A stretch of DNA of 45,588 bases from Verrucomicrobiota bacterium (GCA_016871615.1 VHCX01000024.1:1-45588); one strand, 5' to 3'. Shown: positions 16,633 to 28,380, counted from the first letter of the stretch. The notes: generated by a model not told the origin, from the sequence alone. A program made the numbers and translations.

Positions 16633-17862
16633 ATGCTCGGGCGCATGCAGGGCCGACATGGGGTGAGCGGGGTCTGGAAGGGCGGCTGGAACGAGGCCGG
16701 CCTGGCCCGATGGGCGGCCTCGTTGCGCCGCCAGCTCGACGCGCCGGGCGTGACCCTGGGGCTCGCCTTCCTGGGCCCCTCCCTCTTCGCGCACGCGGAG
16801 GAGGTGCTCGAGGTGCTGCGGGTCCACGGGCGGATCCCGCGCCTGGCCGGCTGCTCCGGCGTGGGCCTCGTCAGCGGTGGGGACGAATTCGAGCAGGGAG
16901 CCGACCTCGTCCTCGGGCTGCATCACCTGCCCGGGGCCTCGGTCACCGGACTCCACCTCAGCCGCGAGACCATCGAGGCCACCGACGACGCCCCGTCCTG
17001 GGTCCGCCGGACCGGCCTGGGCCCGGAGCAGGTGAACGGGTGGCTGGTCTTCGCCAGCCCCTTCGACCTGAACGGCGAGGCCTGGCTGCGCCAATGGAAC
17101 GAGGCCTACCCCGGCATTCCCGCCGTCGGGGGGCTGGCCAGCGGCGACTTCCGGGCGGAGCGATGCCAGGTGTACCTCGACGGCGGGGTGCACGAACACG
17201 GGGTGGTGGTGGTGGCGATCCGGGGCGAGATCGGCCTCGAGACGGTCGTGTCGCAGGGATGCACCCCGATCGGCCAGAGCTGGACCATCACCCGTGCCGA
17301 GCGGAACTTCATCCTCGGTATCGGCAACCGGCCCGCCTACTCGGTGCTGATGGAGACCTTCGAGGGTCTCAGCGAGGAGGAGCGTCGCAGGAGCCAGAAC
17401 AACCTCTTCGTCGGGCTGGCGATCGACGAATACCGGGAGGAGCTGCACTGCGGCGATTTCCTCGTCCGCAACCTGCTGGGAGGCGATCCCAAGAACGGGG
17501 CGCTGGCCGTCGGCGCCTTCCCCCGCGCCGGGCAGACCCTCCAGTTCCAGCGGCGCGACTCCGAGACCGCCGCCGCCGAGCTGTCCGCGCTCCTCGCACG
17601 GGCGAGGACCCGCCTGGGACACCGGCCGGTCTACGGCGGATGTCTGGTCGTGTGCAACGGACGCGGCGAGAAGCTCTTCGGTTCACCCAACCACGACGCC
17701 GGCCTGGTGCAGGAACAACTGGGCCCGGTGGCGGTGAGCGGGTTCTTCGGCCACGGCGAGCTCGGGCCGGTGGCCCGGCGAAACTTCCTCCACGGGTACA
17801 CGGCGGCCCTCGGGCTGTTCGTCCCGAAGACCGCCCCGGCCGGGAAACCGGATCCTGCCTGA
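16633..17862 (+). CDS. FIST N and FIST C domain protein
   Basis: The protein has about 409 residues from the ATG at 16633. Alternatives are ATG 16645 and GTG 16576; none has a clear ribosome binding site. The FIST N domain shows GCSGVGLVSGG, VFASPFDLNGEAWL and AVGGLASGDF. The FIST C domain shows DEYREELHCGDFLVRNLLG and ends with GFFGHGELGPV. FIST domains are proposed small-ligand (probably amino acid) sensors, often fused to signalling domains. Here the protein stands alone without kinase, cyclase or receptor modules, and the neighbours (a TPR gene and thrS) give no clear partner. Cytoplasmic location is likely because there is no signal peptide or membrane helix. Confidence 0.88.
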   Translation: MLGRMQGRHGVSGVWKGGWNEAGLARWAASLRRQLDAPGVTLGLAFLGPSLFAHAEEVLEVLRVHGRIPRLAGCSGVGLVSGGDEFEQGADLVLGLHHLPGASVTGLHLSRETIEATDDAPSWVRRTGLGPEQVNGWLVFASPFDLNGEAWLRQWNEAYPGIPAVGGLASGDFRAERCQVYLDGGVHEHGVVVVAIRGEIGLETVVSQGCTPIGQSWTITRAERNFILGIGNRPAYSVLMETFEGLSEEERRRSQNNLFVGLAIDEYREELHCGDFLVRNLLGGDPKNGALAVGAFPRAGQTLQFQRRDSETAAAELSALLARARTRLGHRPVYGGCLVVCNGRGEKLFGSPNHDAGLVQEQLGPVAVSGFFGHGELGPVARRNFLHGYTAALGLFVPKTAPAGKPDPA

Positions 17863-17961
17863 GCCCCACGGGCCCAGAACGTCCGAGCCGGCCAAAGGGT
17901 TGCCACACCCACCCCCTTATGCCTTCATCTGCCCTCGTCCGACGCCGGTCGGTCCCCACGA

Positions 17962-19959
17962 ATGAACGAAGAACCACAGCCCCAGTTCGAGTCCGCCAAG
18001 TCCGAGGTGCAGCGCAAGACGCTCGACCAGCGGGAACAGGTGACCGAACTGATGCGCCTGCGCCACTCCTGCGCGCACATCCTGGCGTCGGCGGTCCTGC
18101 GGCTCTGGCCCGATGCCCTGCTCGACATCGGCCCGCCCACCGAGGAGGGCTTCTACTACGACTTCGACCTGAAGCACCGCTTCACCCCCGACGACTTCCC
18201 CAGGATCGAGGAGGAGATGCGCAAGATCACCAAGGAGAACCAGGTCTTCGAGAAATCCATCAAGACCCGCGCCGAGGCGCTGGCGTGCTTCGAGGGCAAG
18301 GGACAGACCTTCAAGGTGCAACGTCTGGGCGACATCCCCGAGGGCGAGCCCATCAGCTTCTTCCAGAACGGCGAGTTCGTGGACCTGTGCGCCGGGCCGC
18401 ACGTGATGCGCACGGGCAACGTCAAGCCCGGCGGCATCAAGCTGCTCAAGGTCGCCAGCGCATATTTCCGGGGCAACGAGAAGAACCCCCAGCTCCAGCG
18501 CCTCTACGGCACGGCCTTCAAGAACAAGGAGGAGCTGGACAACTGGCTCAAGATGCAGGAGGAGGCCCGCAAGCGCGACCACCGCAAGATCGGCGCCGAG
18601 ATGGGTCTCTTCGCCATGGACGCCGAGTACGTCGGGCCCGGCCTGCCGCTGTGGTTGCCCAAGGGCACGGTGCTCGTCGAGGAGCTCGAGCGCCTGGCCA
18701 AGGAGACCGAGTTCCAGGCCGGCTACGTGCGCGTCAAGACGCCGCACCTCGCCAAGGAGAAGATGTACAAGACCTCCGGCCACCTGCCGTACTACGCCGA
18801 GTCGATGTTCCCGCCGATGGAGATGCTCGAGGAAGATGAGCGCCAGAAGCGCGACGCACTGATGGAGCGCCGGGCCGACCTCATCCAACTGGCCGAGGGC
18901 CTGGGCAAGGCCATCGCCCCCAACCCCAGCGGGTACACCCTGGAGCAGGTGCGCCACGACATCCAGAAACTGGAGACCGAGATCACCCTCTTGGGCGGCC
19001 GGTACTACCTCAAGGCGATGAACTGCCCGCACCACCACCGCATCTTCGCGGCGGAACCGCGCAGCTACCGCGACCTGCCCCTGCGCCTGGCCGAATACGG
19101 CACCTGCTACCGCTACGAGCAGTCGGGCGAGCTCTTCGGGCTCATGCGCGTGCGGAGCATGAACATGAACGACGCCCACCTCTACTGCACGGCCGAGCAG
19201 TTTGCCGACGAGTTCCGGGCGGTGAACGACATGTACCTGAAGTACTTCAGGATCTTCGGGCTCGACCGCTACCAGATGCGCTTCAGCACCCACGACCCGT
19301 CCCGGCTGGGGCAGAAGTTCGTCAACGAGCCCGAGCTCTGGAAGAAGACCGAGGACATGGTGCGCCAGGTGCTCATCGAGTCGGGCATCAACCACGTGGA
19401 GGTGCCCAACGAGGCCGCCTTCTACGGCCCGAAGATCGACGTGCAGGTCTGGAGCGCCATCGGCCGCGAGTTCACCATCGCCACCAACCAGGTCGACTTC
19501 GCGGTGCCCGCCCGCTTCGGGCTCACCTACCGCGACCGCGACAACACCGAGAAGACCCCGCTGTGCATCCACCGGGCCCCGCTGGGCACGCACGAGCGGT
19601 TCATCGGGTTCCTCATCGAGCACTACGCCGGCAACTTCCCTCTCTGGCTGGCGCCGGAGCAGGTCCGCGTGCTGACGCTCAACGACGAGGCGCCCCTGGT
19701 GGACTACGCCAAGTCGATCACCGCCGAGTTGCGCGCGCAGTTCGTCCGCGTGGAGGGCGACTGGAGCGCCAACCCGGTGAAGGCGAAGATCGCCGACGCC
19801 GAGACCGCCAAGGTCCACACCATGCTGGTCGTGGGACAGCGCGACCTGGAGGCCGGGGCCATCAGCGTGCGGTTGCACGGCAAGGGCAACGTGGGCGCCA
19901 AGCCCCGCGCCGAGGTCGTCGCCGACCTGCTGGCCTCCATCCGCGAGCGCCGTCCCTGA
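17962..19959 (+). CDS. thrS: Threonine-tRNA ligase without a TGS domain
   Basis: This 665-residue class II synthetase charges tRNA-Thr. Only about 34 residues precede the editing domain, so the N-terminal TGS domain of typical ThrRS is absent. The editing site is present (H35-S-C-A-H39 and DLCAGPHV). The catalytic domain shows LKAMNCPHHH with zinc ligand C355, motif 2 in SGELFGLMRVRSMNMNDAH, and motif 3 in IHRAPLGTHERFIGFLIEH. The C-terminal anticodon-binding domain follows (WLAPEQVRVLTLNDEA). A charged, helical insertion occupies about residues 290-345, just before the zinc motif, where most bacterial enzymes go straight on. Identity is secure. The start at 17962 has no Shine-Dalgarno, and no T-box leader is visible in the 99-bp upstream gap. 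Confidence 0.95.
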   Translation: MNEEPQPQFESAKSEVQRKTLDQREQVTELMRLRHSCAHILASAVLRLWPDALLDIGPPTEEGFYYDFDLKHRFTPDDFPRIEEEMRKITKENQVFEKSIKTRAEALACFEGKGQTFKVQRLGDIPEGEPISFFQNGEFVDLCAGPHVMRTGNVKPGGIKLLKVASAYFRGNEKNPQLQRLYGTAFKNKEELDNWLKMQEEARKRDHRKIGAEMGLFAMDAEYVGPGLPLWLPKGTVLVEELERLAKETEFQAGYVRVKTPHLAKEKMYKTSGHLPYYAESMFPPMEMLEEDERQKRDALMERRADLIQLAEGLGKAIAPNPSGYTLEQVRHDIQKLETEITLLGGRYYLKAMNCPHHHRIFAAEPRSYRDLPLRLAEYGTCYRYEQSGELFGLMRVRSMNMNDAHLYCTAEQFADEFRAVNDMYLKYFRIFGLDRYQMRFSTHDPSRLGQKFVNEPELWKKTEDMVRQVLIESGINHVEVPNEAAFYGPKIDVQVWSAIGREFTIATNQVDFAVPARFGLTYRDRDNTEKTPLCIHRAPLGTHERFIGFLIEHYAGNFPLWLAPEQVRVLTLNDEAPLVDYAKSITAELRAQFVRVEGDWSANPVKAKIADAETAKVHTMLVVGQRDLEAGAISVRLHGKGNVGAKPRAEVVADLLASIRERRP

Positions 19960-20036
19960 GCGCCGGAGGGATTGTCCACCGGTTTCCCGGGAGCGTCCCT
20001 TGACCCCGCCCGGCCGCGCCCCATCCTCCCGTCCCC

Positions 20037-22232
<2,196 letters not shown>

Positions 22233-22265
22233 GGCCCGAACCCGTGGCAACCTCCCGCGCAGATC

Positions 22266-23180
22266 GTGTTCTCCAGAGTCGTTGAATGGTGCCTGACCGC
22301 CCTGCTGGGCCTGATCCGTTGCCTGCCCCTGGTGACGGTGGCCCGACTCGGGCGCCTGCTCGGCGGCTGGGCCTTTCGCATCGATCGGCGCCACCGACGC
22401 GTGGCCGAGGACAACCTCCGGCAGGCCTTCCCCGAACTCGATGCCGCGGCGGTGAGGGCCCTGGCCCTGGAGAACTTCCGGCGCATCGGCGAGGCCTACG
22501 CCTGCGCGATCAAGACCCCGGGCATGGACCCGGCCGAACTGCTGGCGCGCATCGACATCGTGGGCCTCGAGGAGGTGCTCCGGGCCGGACCGGAGCGGGT
22601 GGTCGTGGCGACCGGCCACTTCGGCAGCTTCGACCTGCTGGCCCAGGGGCAACACCGCCGGCCCGACTGGCGCGTGGCCACCACCTACCGCAGCCAGCGA
22701 TTCGCCCCGCTCGACCGGGCGCTCCAGCGGATCCGGAACCTCACCGGTGTCCGGTTCATCGAACGCCACGGGGCGGCCGAGGCCATCACGGGACTCTTCC
22801 AGCGGGGCCGTGCCATCCTCGCGTTGTTCTCCGACCAGCACGGCGGGGGCAAGGGACTGTGGCTGCCGTTCCTGGGCCGGCCGTGCTCCTGCAGCAACGC
22901 GCCGGCGGTCCTCGCGCTCCGCTACAAAGCCACCCTGGCCATGGCCATCTGCTACCGGACGGACCTTGCACGGTGGAGGATCGAGGTGGGACCTGTGATT
23001 CCCACGCAGGGAGCCGATGGCAGGGACCGACCGGTGGATGACATCGCCCGGGAGGTCCACGGGCATTTTGAGGCGGCCATCCGGAGGGACCCGGCCAACT
23101 GGTTCTGGGTCCACCGGCGCTGGAAGCCGCCGTCGACCCGTCAACGGTCCGTTCCTGGGGAGGAGGAGGACATCGGGTGA
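22266..23180 (+). CDS. Lipid A biosynthesis acyltransferase (LpxL/HtrB family)
   Basis: This 304-residue protein has an N-terminal membrane anchor (WCLTALLGLIRCLPLVTVARL) and the acyltransferase catalytic motif H118-FGSF-D123. Further conserved patches are VAEDNLRQAFPE and ALFSDQHGGGKGLWLPFLGR. Members transfer a secondary acyl chain onto Kdo-lipid A at the inner face of the cytoplasmic membrane. The start is a GTG at 22266, 33 bp after the helicase gene. Its 3' end overlaps the next glycosyltransferase gene by 4 nt (GTGA), so these two LPS genes are translationally coupled. Which acyl chain or position is used cannot be read from the sequence. Confidence 0.9.
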   Translation: MFSRVVEWCLTALLGLIRCLPLVTVARLGRLLGGWAFRIDRRHRRVAEDNLRQAFPELDAAAVRALALENFRRIGEAYACAIKTPGMDPAELLARIDIVGLEEVLRAGPERVVVATGHFGSFDLLAQGQHRRPDWRVATTYRSQRFAPLDRALQRIRNLTGVRFIERHGAAEAITGLFQRGRAILALFSDQHGGGKGLWLPFLGRPCSCSNAPAVLALRYKATLAMAICYRTDLARWRIEVGPVIPTQGADGRDRPVDDIAREVHGHFEAAIRRDPANWFWVHRRWKPPSTRQRSVPGEEEDIG

Positions 23181-24301
23181 GATCACGACCTGTCCGCCAA
23201 CTGGTCCTCCGGGGCGTGAACTGGCTGGGGGACGCAGTGATGACCACCCCGGCGGTCCTGCGCCTGCGCGAGCGCTTCCCGGACGCCCGGATCACGATGC
23301 TCTGCCCGGAAAAGCTCCGGGACCTGTGGACCACCCACCCGGCGGTGGACGCGGTGCTTTCGTTCGCGCCCGACGAGGGCGTCCTGACGGTGGCCCGACG
23401 CCTCCGGGCGGCCGGGGCAGACACCGCGGTGGTCCTGCCCAACTCGTTCCGCTCGGCCCTCGAGGTATGGGCCTCGGGCATCCCGCGACGGGTGGGTGCG
23501 GGACGCTTCCCGAGGAACCTGCTCCTGACCGACCGGGTCGCGGCGGATCCGGACACCGTGCGCATGCGCAAGCGGACGGAGCGCGAGGTGAGGCGTCTGG
23601 TGGCCGCGTCGGCGGATGGCGGTGGACCCGGCTCCCGGACCGCCTATCCGGTCGCCTCGCACCAGGGGCACCATTACCTCCGTCTGGCCGGGCACCTCGG
23701 GGCCGATCCGGGCCCGCTGCCGCCGAGGCTGCAGGCGGGATCCGAGGCCATCCGGACGCTGACGACGCGCCTGGCGGAGCCGCTCGCCGGGGGCCGGCCG
23801 CTGGTCGGGATCAACCCCGGGGCCGAGTACGGACCGGCCAAGCGCTGGCCCGTCGAGCGCTTCGCCGAGGCCGCCAGGTCGCTGGCCGGTCGGACCGGCG
23901 CGCATCTGGTGGTCTTCGGGGGCAAGGCGGACCTCCCGCTGGCGGACGGGCTGGCCGGCCGACTCGGGGGGATTCCGCTCACGGTCCTGGCAGGCCGGAC
24001 CACCCTTGCCGAACTGCTGGCCGCGCTGTCGCTCTGCCGGGTGCTGATCACCAACGACACCGGCCCGATGCACCTCGCTGGCGCGCTGGGCGTGCCGGTG
24101 GTCGTGCCCTTCGGCAGCACCTCGCCCGAATTGACCGGCCCGGGCCTGCCCGGCGATCCGCGGCACCGGCTCCTCCTCGGGCAGGCTCCCTGCGCGCCCT
24201 GCTTCCTGCGCACCTGCCCGGTGGACCTGCGCTGCCTGCATTCGATCCCGCCGGAGGCCGTCGTGGCGGCGGCCCTCGCGGCGATGGGCCCGGGTTCCTG
24301 A
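23177..24301 (+). CDS. Glycosyltransferase family 9 (heptosyltransferase-like)
   Basis: The protein has 374 residues and a GT-B fold. The N-terminal signature is VNWLGDAVMTTPAVLRLRE. The C-terminal donor-binding part shows VGINPGAEYGPAKRWPVERF and LITNDTGPMHLAGALGVPVV, followed by a PELTGP motif and a Cys-rich CAPCFLRTCPVDLRC segment typical of WaaF/RfaF. It probably adds heptose, or a related sugar, to the LPS inner core at the cytoplasmic membrane. The GTG start at 23177 has a strong ribosome binding site (AGGAGGAGGA) and a 4-nt overlap with the acyltransferase stop. Heptose specificity is inferred. Confidence 0.9.
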   Translation: MRSRPVRQLVLRGVNWLGDAVMTTPAVLRLRERFPDARITMLCPEKLRDLWTTHPAVDAVLSFAPDEGVLTVARRLRAAGADTAVVLPNSFRSALEVWASGIPRRVGAGRFPRNLLLTDRVAADPDTVRMRKRTEREVRRLVAASADGGGPGSRTAYPVASHQGHHYLRLAGHLGADPGPLPPRLQAGSEAIRTLTTRLAEPLAGGRPLVGINPGAEYGPAKRWPVERFAEAARSLAGRTGAHLVVFGGKADLPLADGLAGRLGGIPLTVLAGRTTLAELLAALSLCRVLITNDTGPMHLAGALGVPVVVPFGSTSPELTGPGLPGDPRHRLLLGQAPCAPCFLRTCPVDLRCLHSIPPEAVVAAALAAMGPGS

Positions 24302-24630
24302 CGGGCGAACCCGACCGGGGAGGGGCACGCAGGCGGAAGGGCTGCCCGACGATGGCCCCCGGCGCAGCGGGACGGCCCAAGTCCACGCGTAAGAAACGAT
24401 GGGGTTCTCCTCCGGCCCGCTGGGTTGAGACCTCAAGCCCTGTGCCAACTCTTCGATGTAACGCACGGCGCTTCGTAGGAGGTTCGGACGCCATTCGGAC
24501 GCCAACCCGCTCTCTTCCGGCTCGGAGTGCCCGACCGAGGTCTCCAAAAAAGTGTTTACGCGTGGTTCATGGGACGGACTCCGGGCTTCCTCCGGGCGGT
24601 GCACCCTGATACGCCTCCCGGGCACATCCC
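24302..24630. other. Non-coding region with lower-GC composition
   Basis: These 329 bp lie between the glycosyltransferase gene and the CRTAC1 gene. From about 24400 to 24560 the sequence is less GC-rich than its surroundings. It contains a short duplication (TTCGGACGCC twice, near 24483) and an A6 run followed by TTTACGCG near 24550. On the minus strand a stretch of about 70 codons is open (with EESGLASEWRPNLLRSAV) but lacks a suitable start and the GC-rich third positions of local genes. It could be a promoter region, a small dispersed repeat or a gene relic. Confidence 0.4.
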
Positions 24631-27600
24631 ATGCACGGGTCCCGGAGCTTGCGGCGCGCGGCAAGGGCGCTCGGACTGGTCGCCCTGGCCGCATTGGCCG
24701 GATCGGCCCCGGCCGACGCCCCCTGGCGGGACCTTCCCGGCGGTCGGATCCGCCCGTTGACGCCGGCCAGGCCGGGTTCCAGGGGAGACCGCGGCGGCTT
24801 CACCCGGATGCCCCACGGGGACACCGGCATCACCCACACCAACACCGTCGACGAGGGTGCCCTGGCCGACAACCGCATCCTCGAGAACGGCTCGGGCGTC
24901 GCCCTCGGGGACGTGGACGGAGACGGTCTCTGCGACCTGTATTTCGCCCGCCTCGAGGGCCCCAACGTGCTCTACCTGAACCGCGGCGGCTGGCGCTTCG
25001 AGGCCCAGCCGGAGGCCGGGGGCGCCGCCTGCCCGGACCAGCCGAGCACCGGCACCGTCCTGGCCGACGTGGATGGCGACGGCGACCTCGACCTGCTGGT
25101 CAACGGGCTCGGCCACGGCACCCGGCTCTTCCTCAACGACGGCCGGGGGCGGTTCGCCGAATCGGCGCGGCACCGGCTGGCCCGCCGCCTCGGGGCCACC
25201 TCGCTGGCGCTGGCCGACATCGACGGAGACGGCGACCTCGACCTCTACGTCACCAACTACCGGACCACCACCTTCAAGGACCACCCGCCCGGACTGCGGG
25301 TCGAGGCGCGCCGCGAGGCCGACGGCACCGTGCGGATCAGCCCCGAGGACCGGTTCCTGGTGGTCGGCGAGCGCGATGGCGGGGCCGAGATCCTCGAGCG
25401 GGGTGAGCGCGATTTCCTCTACCTCAACCAGGGCGGCGGCGATTTTGCCCCGGTCTCCTGGACGCAGGGCACCTTCCTCGACGAGGACGGCCGGAAGCTC
25501 GAAGCCCCACCGATGGATTGGGGTTTGAGCGTGCTCTTCCGGGACCTCGACGGCGACGGCTGGCCCGACCTGTACGTGTGCAACGACTTCGTCCACTGGA
25601 AGGACCGGGTCTGGCTGAACCAGTCGGGCAACGGGTTCCGCGCCGCCCCGCGCACGCTCTTCCGCAACCAGAGCCTCAGCTCGATGGCGGCGGACACGGC
25701 CGACATCAACCGCGACGGACTCGTGGACCTCATCGTGGTGGACATGCTGAGCCGGGACCCCGGGCGCCGGGCCTGGCAGCGCCCCAACACGATGGCGGCG
25801 GCGCTCCGGCCGCCTGTGCACGACCCTCAGTACCGGCCCGAGGTGACCCGCAACACCCTGCACGTGGCCCGGGAGGGCGGCCCCTTCGCCGAGATCGCCC
25901 AGTTCGCGGGGGTGGCCGCGACGGAATGGTCATGGAGCGCAGTCTTCCTCGACGTGGACCTAGATGGCTGGGAGGACCTGCTGGTGGCCAACGGCAACGC
26001 CCACGACGTCCAGCACGCCGACGTGCTCGCCGATCTGGCCCTCCGGCGGGAGGCCCCGGGCGCCGCACAGCGCCGGAGGGATCTCGCGCGGTTTCCCCGC
26101 CTCGACACCGCCAACCTCGCCTTCCGGAACCGGCGGGACCTCCGCTTCGAAGACCGTAGCCGCGAATGGGGCTTCGACGACCGCGGGGTCACCACGGCCC
26201 TCGCGCTGGCCGATCTCGACAACGACGGCGACCTCGACGTGGTGGCCTGCCAGCTGGGCGACCGGCCCGTGCTGTACCGGAACGAGGCCGAGGCTCCACG
26301 GGTGTCGGTGAGCCTGCGGGGCCGGGCAGGCAACCGTCAGGGCATCGGCGCCCGGATCCTCGTCGAGGGCGGGCCGGTCGCCCAGGGCCAGGAGATGGTC
26401 TCCGGCGGCCGGTACCTGTCCGGCGACCAGGCGATCCGGTCCTTCGCCGCATTGGCCGGCCGGCCGGTGACCGTGGAGGTGCGATGGCCCGGGGGGCACC
26501 GCAGCCGCGTGGCCGGCGTGCCCCCCGACTCGCAGGTGGAGGTCTCCGAGGAGTCGTCCGTGCCGCCGGCGCCCGCCGCGACGGCCGGAGACGGCCCGGC
26601 CAGGCAGGCCCTCTTCGAGGAGATCTCCACGGCCCTGAACCACCGGGACATTCCACGGGACGACGGGGAAACCGCCCGGCAACCGCTCCTGCCCCGCCGG
26701 CTGTCCTCGGAGGGGCCCGGCGTGGCCTTCGTCGACGTCGACACCGACGGCTTCGACGACCTTCTCCTGGCCGGACGCGGCGAGTGGCTGGTCTTCCACA
26801 ACGACCGGGCCGGCGGCTTCCAGCCGAGGCCCGACCTGGGCCTGAAGACGGGGCAGGCGCACTCGGTGACGAGCATCGCCGCGGCGGTGGATCCGCTCGG
26901 CCTGCTGGTGGCCACCGGGCATCAGGCCGGCCCGTCGGGCGCAACGACGGCTCCTGCGGGTCCCGCGACGCCGGCGTCCTCCCCGCTCGGGTCGCTGCTG
27001 CGGACCAACGGCCACCAGAGCCTCGGGGACTCGGCCACGGTCTCCGGCGGCGTGGTGCTGGCCGACTGGGATGGCGACGGGCAACTCGATCTCGCCGTGG
27101 GCGGTCGCCACGTGCCGGGCCGGTGGCCGGAGTCGGCCGACACCCGCCTTTTCAGGGGACGTGACGGACGGTTCCTGCCCTGGCTCACGCTGACCAACAC
27201 CGGTCTGGCCACCGGGATCCTCGGCACCGACCTCACCGGCGACGGCCGGCCCGAGCTGGTGCTGGCGGCCGAGTTCGGGCCGTTGCGTTTCTTCCGGACC
27301 GACGGCGGGGGGCCCGGAGAGGCCGCCCCGCGTCCATGGACTCCGGGCCTGGTCGACGCCTCGGGCCGGGCGGCCGACTGGATCGACTTCCAGGGACGCT
27401 GGACCGGACTGGCCTCGGCCGACGTCGACAACGACGGCCGGCTCGACCTGGTGGCCGGGAACTGGGGCTGGAACTTCGGCGAGGGCCGCATCGGCCCCTC
27501 GAGGGACGCCGTGAGGATCACCCACGCCGAGTTCGTGCCCGGGACCGTCACGCCGTTGATCCACGCATGGGATCCGGTGCACCGGCGCGAGGTGCCGTGG

Positions 27601-28380
27601 CGGGAACTGGGCGCGGTGCGCGAGGCCCTGCCGTTCGCGGCCGAGACGGTTCCCACCCATGAGGCCTACGGGCGCGGCGGCCTCCCGGCCCTGCTCGGCG
27701 ACCGCGCCCGCACGGCCCGCCGGGTCGAGTCGCGCTGGCACGCCTCCACGGTCTTCCTCAACCGGGGGGACCGCTTCGAGGTCCGCGCCCTGCCCGACGA
27801 GGCGCAGTGGGCGCCGGTCTTCGGGATCACGGCCGCCGATTTCGACGGCGACGGCCACCAGGACCTCTTCCTCGCCCAGAACTTCTTCGGGGTGGACATC
27901 GAGACCTCGCGACACGACGCCGGGCTCGGCCTGCTGCTGGCCGGCGACGGGCGCGGAGGGTTCCGACCGCTCTCACCGGCCGCCTCCGGCATCGTCCTGG
28001 CCGGCGAGGGACGCGGCAGCGCGGCCGCAGACTACGACCTCGACGGACGGACCGACCTGGTGGTGACCCAGCATGGCGGTCCCACGGCGCTCTTGCACAA
28101 CCGGCGGGCCCGACCCGGCTGGGGGCTCCGGCTCGAGCAGCCGGGCCCGAACCCGCTGGCCATCGGCGCGGTGGTCCGGGCCGAGTTCGGGGCGTCGAGC
28201 GGTCCGGCCATCGAGATCCGGGCCGGGTCGGGCTGGTGGTCCCAGGACTCCTCCCGGGTGCTGATCACCGGCACCGGCCCGCCCACGGCCGTGCACATCC
28301 GGTGGCCCGGGGGCGGGCAGCAGCGCCACCCCTGGAGCCCGGGAGTGCGCGAGATGCGCGTGCGGCGCATGCCGCCCTGA
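24631..28380 (+). CDS. Secreted tandem CRTAC1-like protein with FG-GAP and ASPIC/UnbV domains
   Basis: The protein has 1249 residues with a signal peptide (ALGLVALAALAGSAPADA). It holds two similar halves. The first (about 55-640) has seven calcium-binding FG-GAP/VCBS motifs such as DVDGDGDLDLLVNG and DLDGDGWPDLYVCND, and ends in an ASPIC/UnbV domain (about 557-640: SGGRYLSGDQ; VEVRWPGGHRS). The second (about 665-1249) has six more (for example DVDNDGRLDLVAGNWG; DFDGDGHQDLFLAQ) and a second ASPIC domain at the C-terminus. Such proteins are abundant in Verrucomicrobiota, Planctomycetota and Bacteroidota and form beta-propellers outside the cell. Their ligands are unknown. No SusC/SusD-like partner is adjacent. 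The start ATG precedes a clear signal; no Shine-Dalgarno is evident. Confidence 0.9.
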   Translation: MHGSRSLRRAARALGLVALAALAGSAPADAPWRDLPGGRIRPLTPARPGSRGDRGGFTRMPHGDTGITHTNTVDEGALADNRILENGSGVALGDVDGDGLCDLYFARLEGPNVLYLNRGGWRFEAQPEAGGAACPDQPSTGTVLADVDGDGDLDLLVNGLGHGTRLFLNDGRGRFAESARHRLARRLGATSLALADIDGDGDLDLYVTNYRTTTFKDHPPGLRVEARREADGTVRISPEDRFLVVGERDGGAEILERGERDFLYLNQGGGDFAPVSWTQGTFLDEDGRKLEAPPMDWGLSVLFRDLDGDGWPDLYVCNDFVHWKDRVWLNQSGNGFRAAPRTLFRNQSLSSMAADTADINRDGLVDLIVVDMLSRDPGRRAWQRPNTMAAALRPPVHDPQYRPEVTRNTLHVAREGGPFAEIAQFAGVAATEWSWSAVFLDVDLDGWEDLLVANGNAHDVQHADVLADLALRREAPGAAQRRRDLARFPRLDTANLAFRNRRDLRFEDRSREWGFDDRGVTTALALADLDNDGDLDVVACQLGDRPVLYRNEAEAPRVSVSLRGRAGNRQGIGARILVEGGPVAQGQEMVSGGRYLSGDQAIRSFAALAGRPVTVEVRWPGGHRSRVAGVPPDSQVEVSEESSVPPAPAATAGDGPARQALFEEISTALNHRDIPRDDGETARQPLLPRRLSSEGPGVAFVDVDTDGFDDLLLAGRGEWLVFHNDRAGGFQPRPDLGLKTGQAHSVTSIAAAVDPLGLLVATGHQAGPSGATTAPAGPATPASSPLGSLLRTNGHQSLGDSATVSGGVVLADWDGDGQLDLAVGGRHVPGRWPESADTRLFRGRDGRFLPWLTLTNTGLATGILGTDLTGDGRPELVLAAEFGPLRFFRTDGGGPGEAAPRPWTPGLVDASGRAADWIDFQGRWTGLASADVDNDGRLDLVAGNWGWNFGEGRIGPSRDAVRITHAEFVPGTVTPLIHAWDPVHRREVPWRELGAVREALPFAAETVPTHEAYGRGGLPALLGDRARTARRVESRWHASTVFLNRGDRFEVRALPDEAQWAPVFGITAADFDGDGHQDLFLAQNFFGVDIETSRHDAGLGLLLAGDGRGGFRPLSPAASGIVLAGEGRGSAAADYDLDGRTDLVVTQHGGPTALLHNRRARPGWGLRLEQPGPNPLAIGAVVRAEFGASSGPAIEIRAGSGWWSQDSSRVLITGTGPPTAVHIRWPGGGQQRHPWSPGVREMRVRRMPP

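Noticed and set aside
17863-17961. T-box or other leader regulator before thrS
   Set aside because: The 99-bp spacer shows no specifier-loop or T-box-like sequence and no terminator hairpin.
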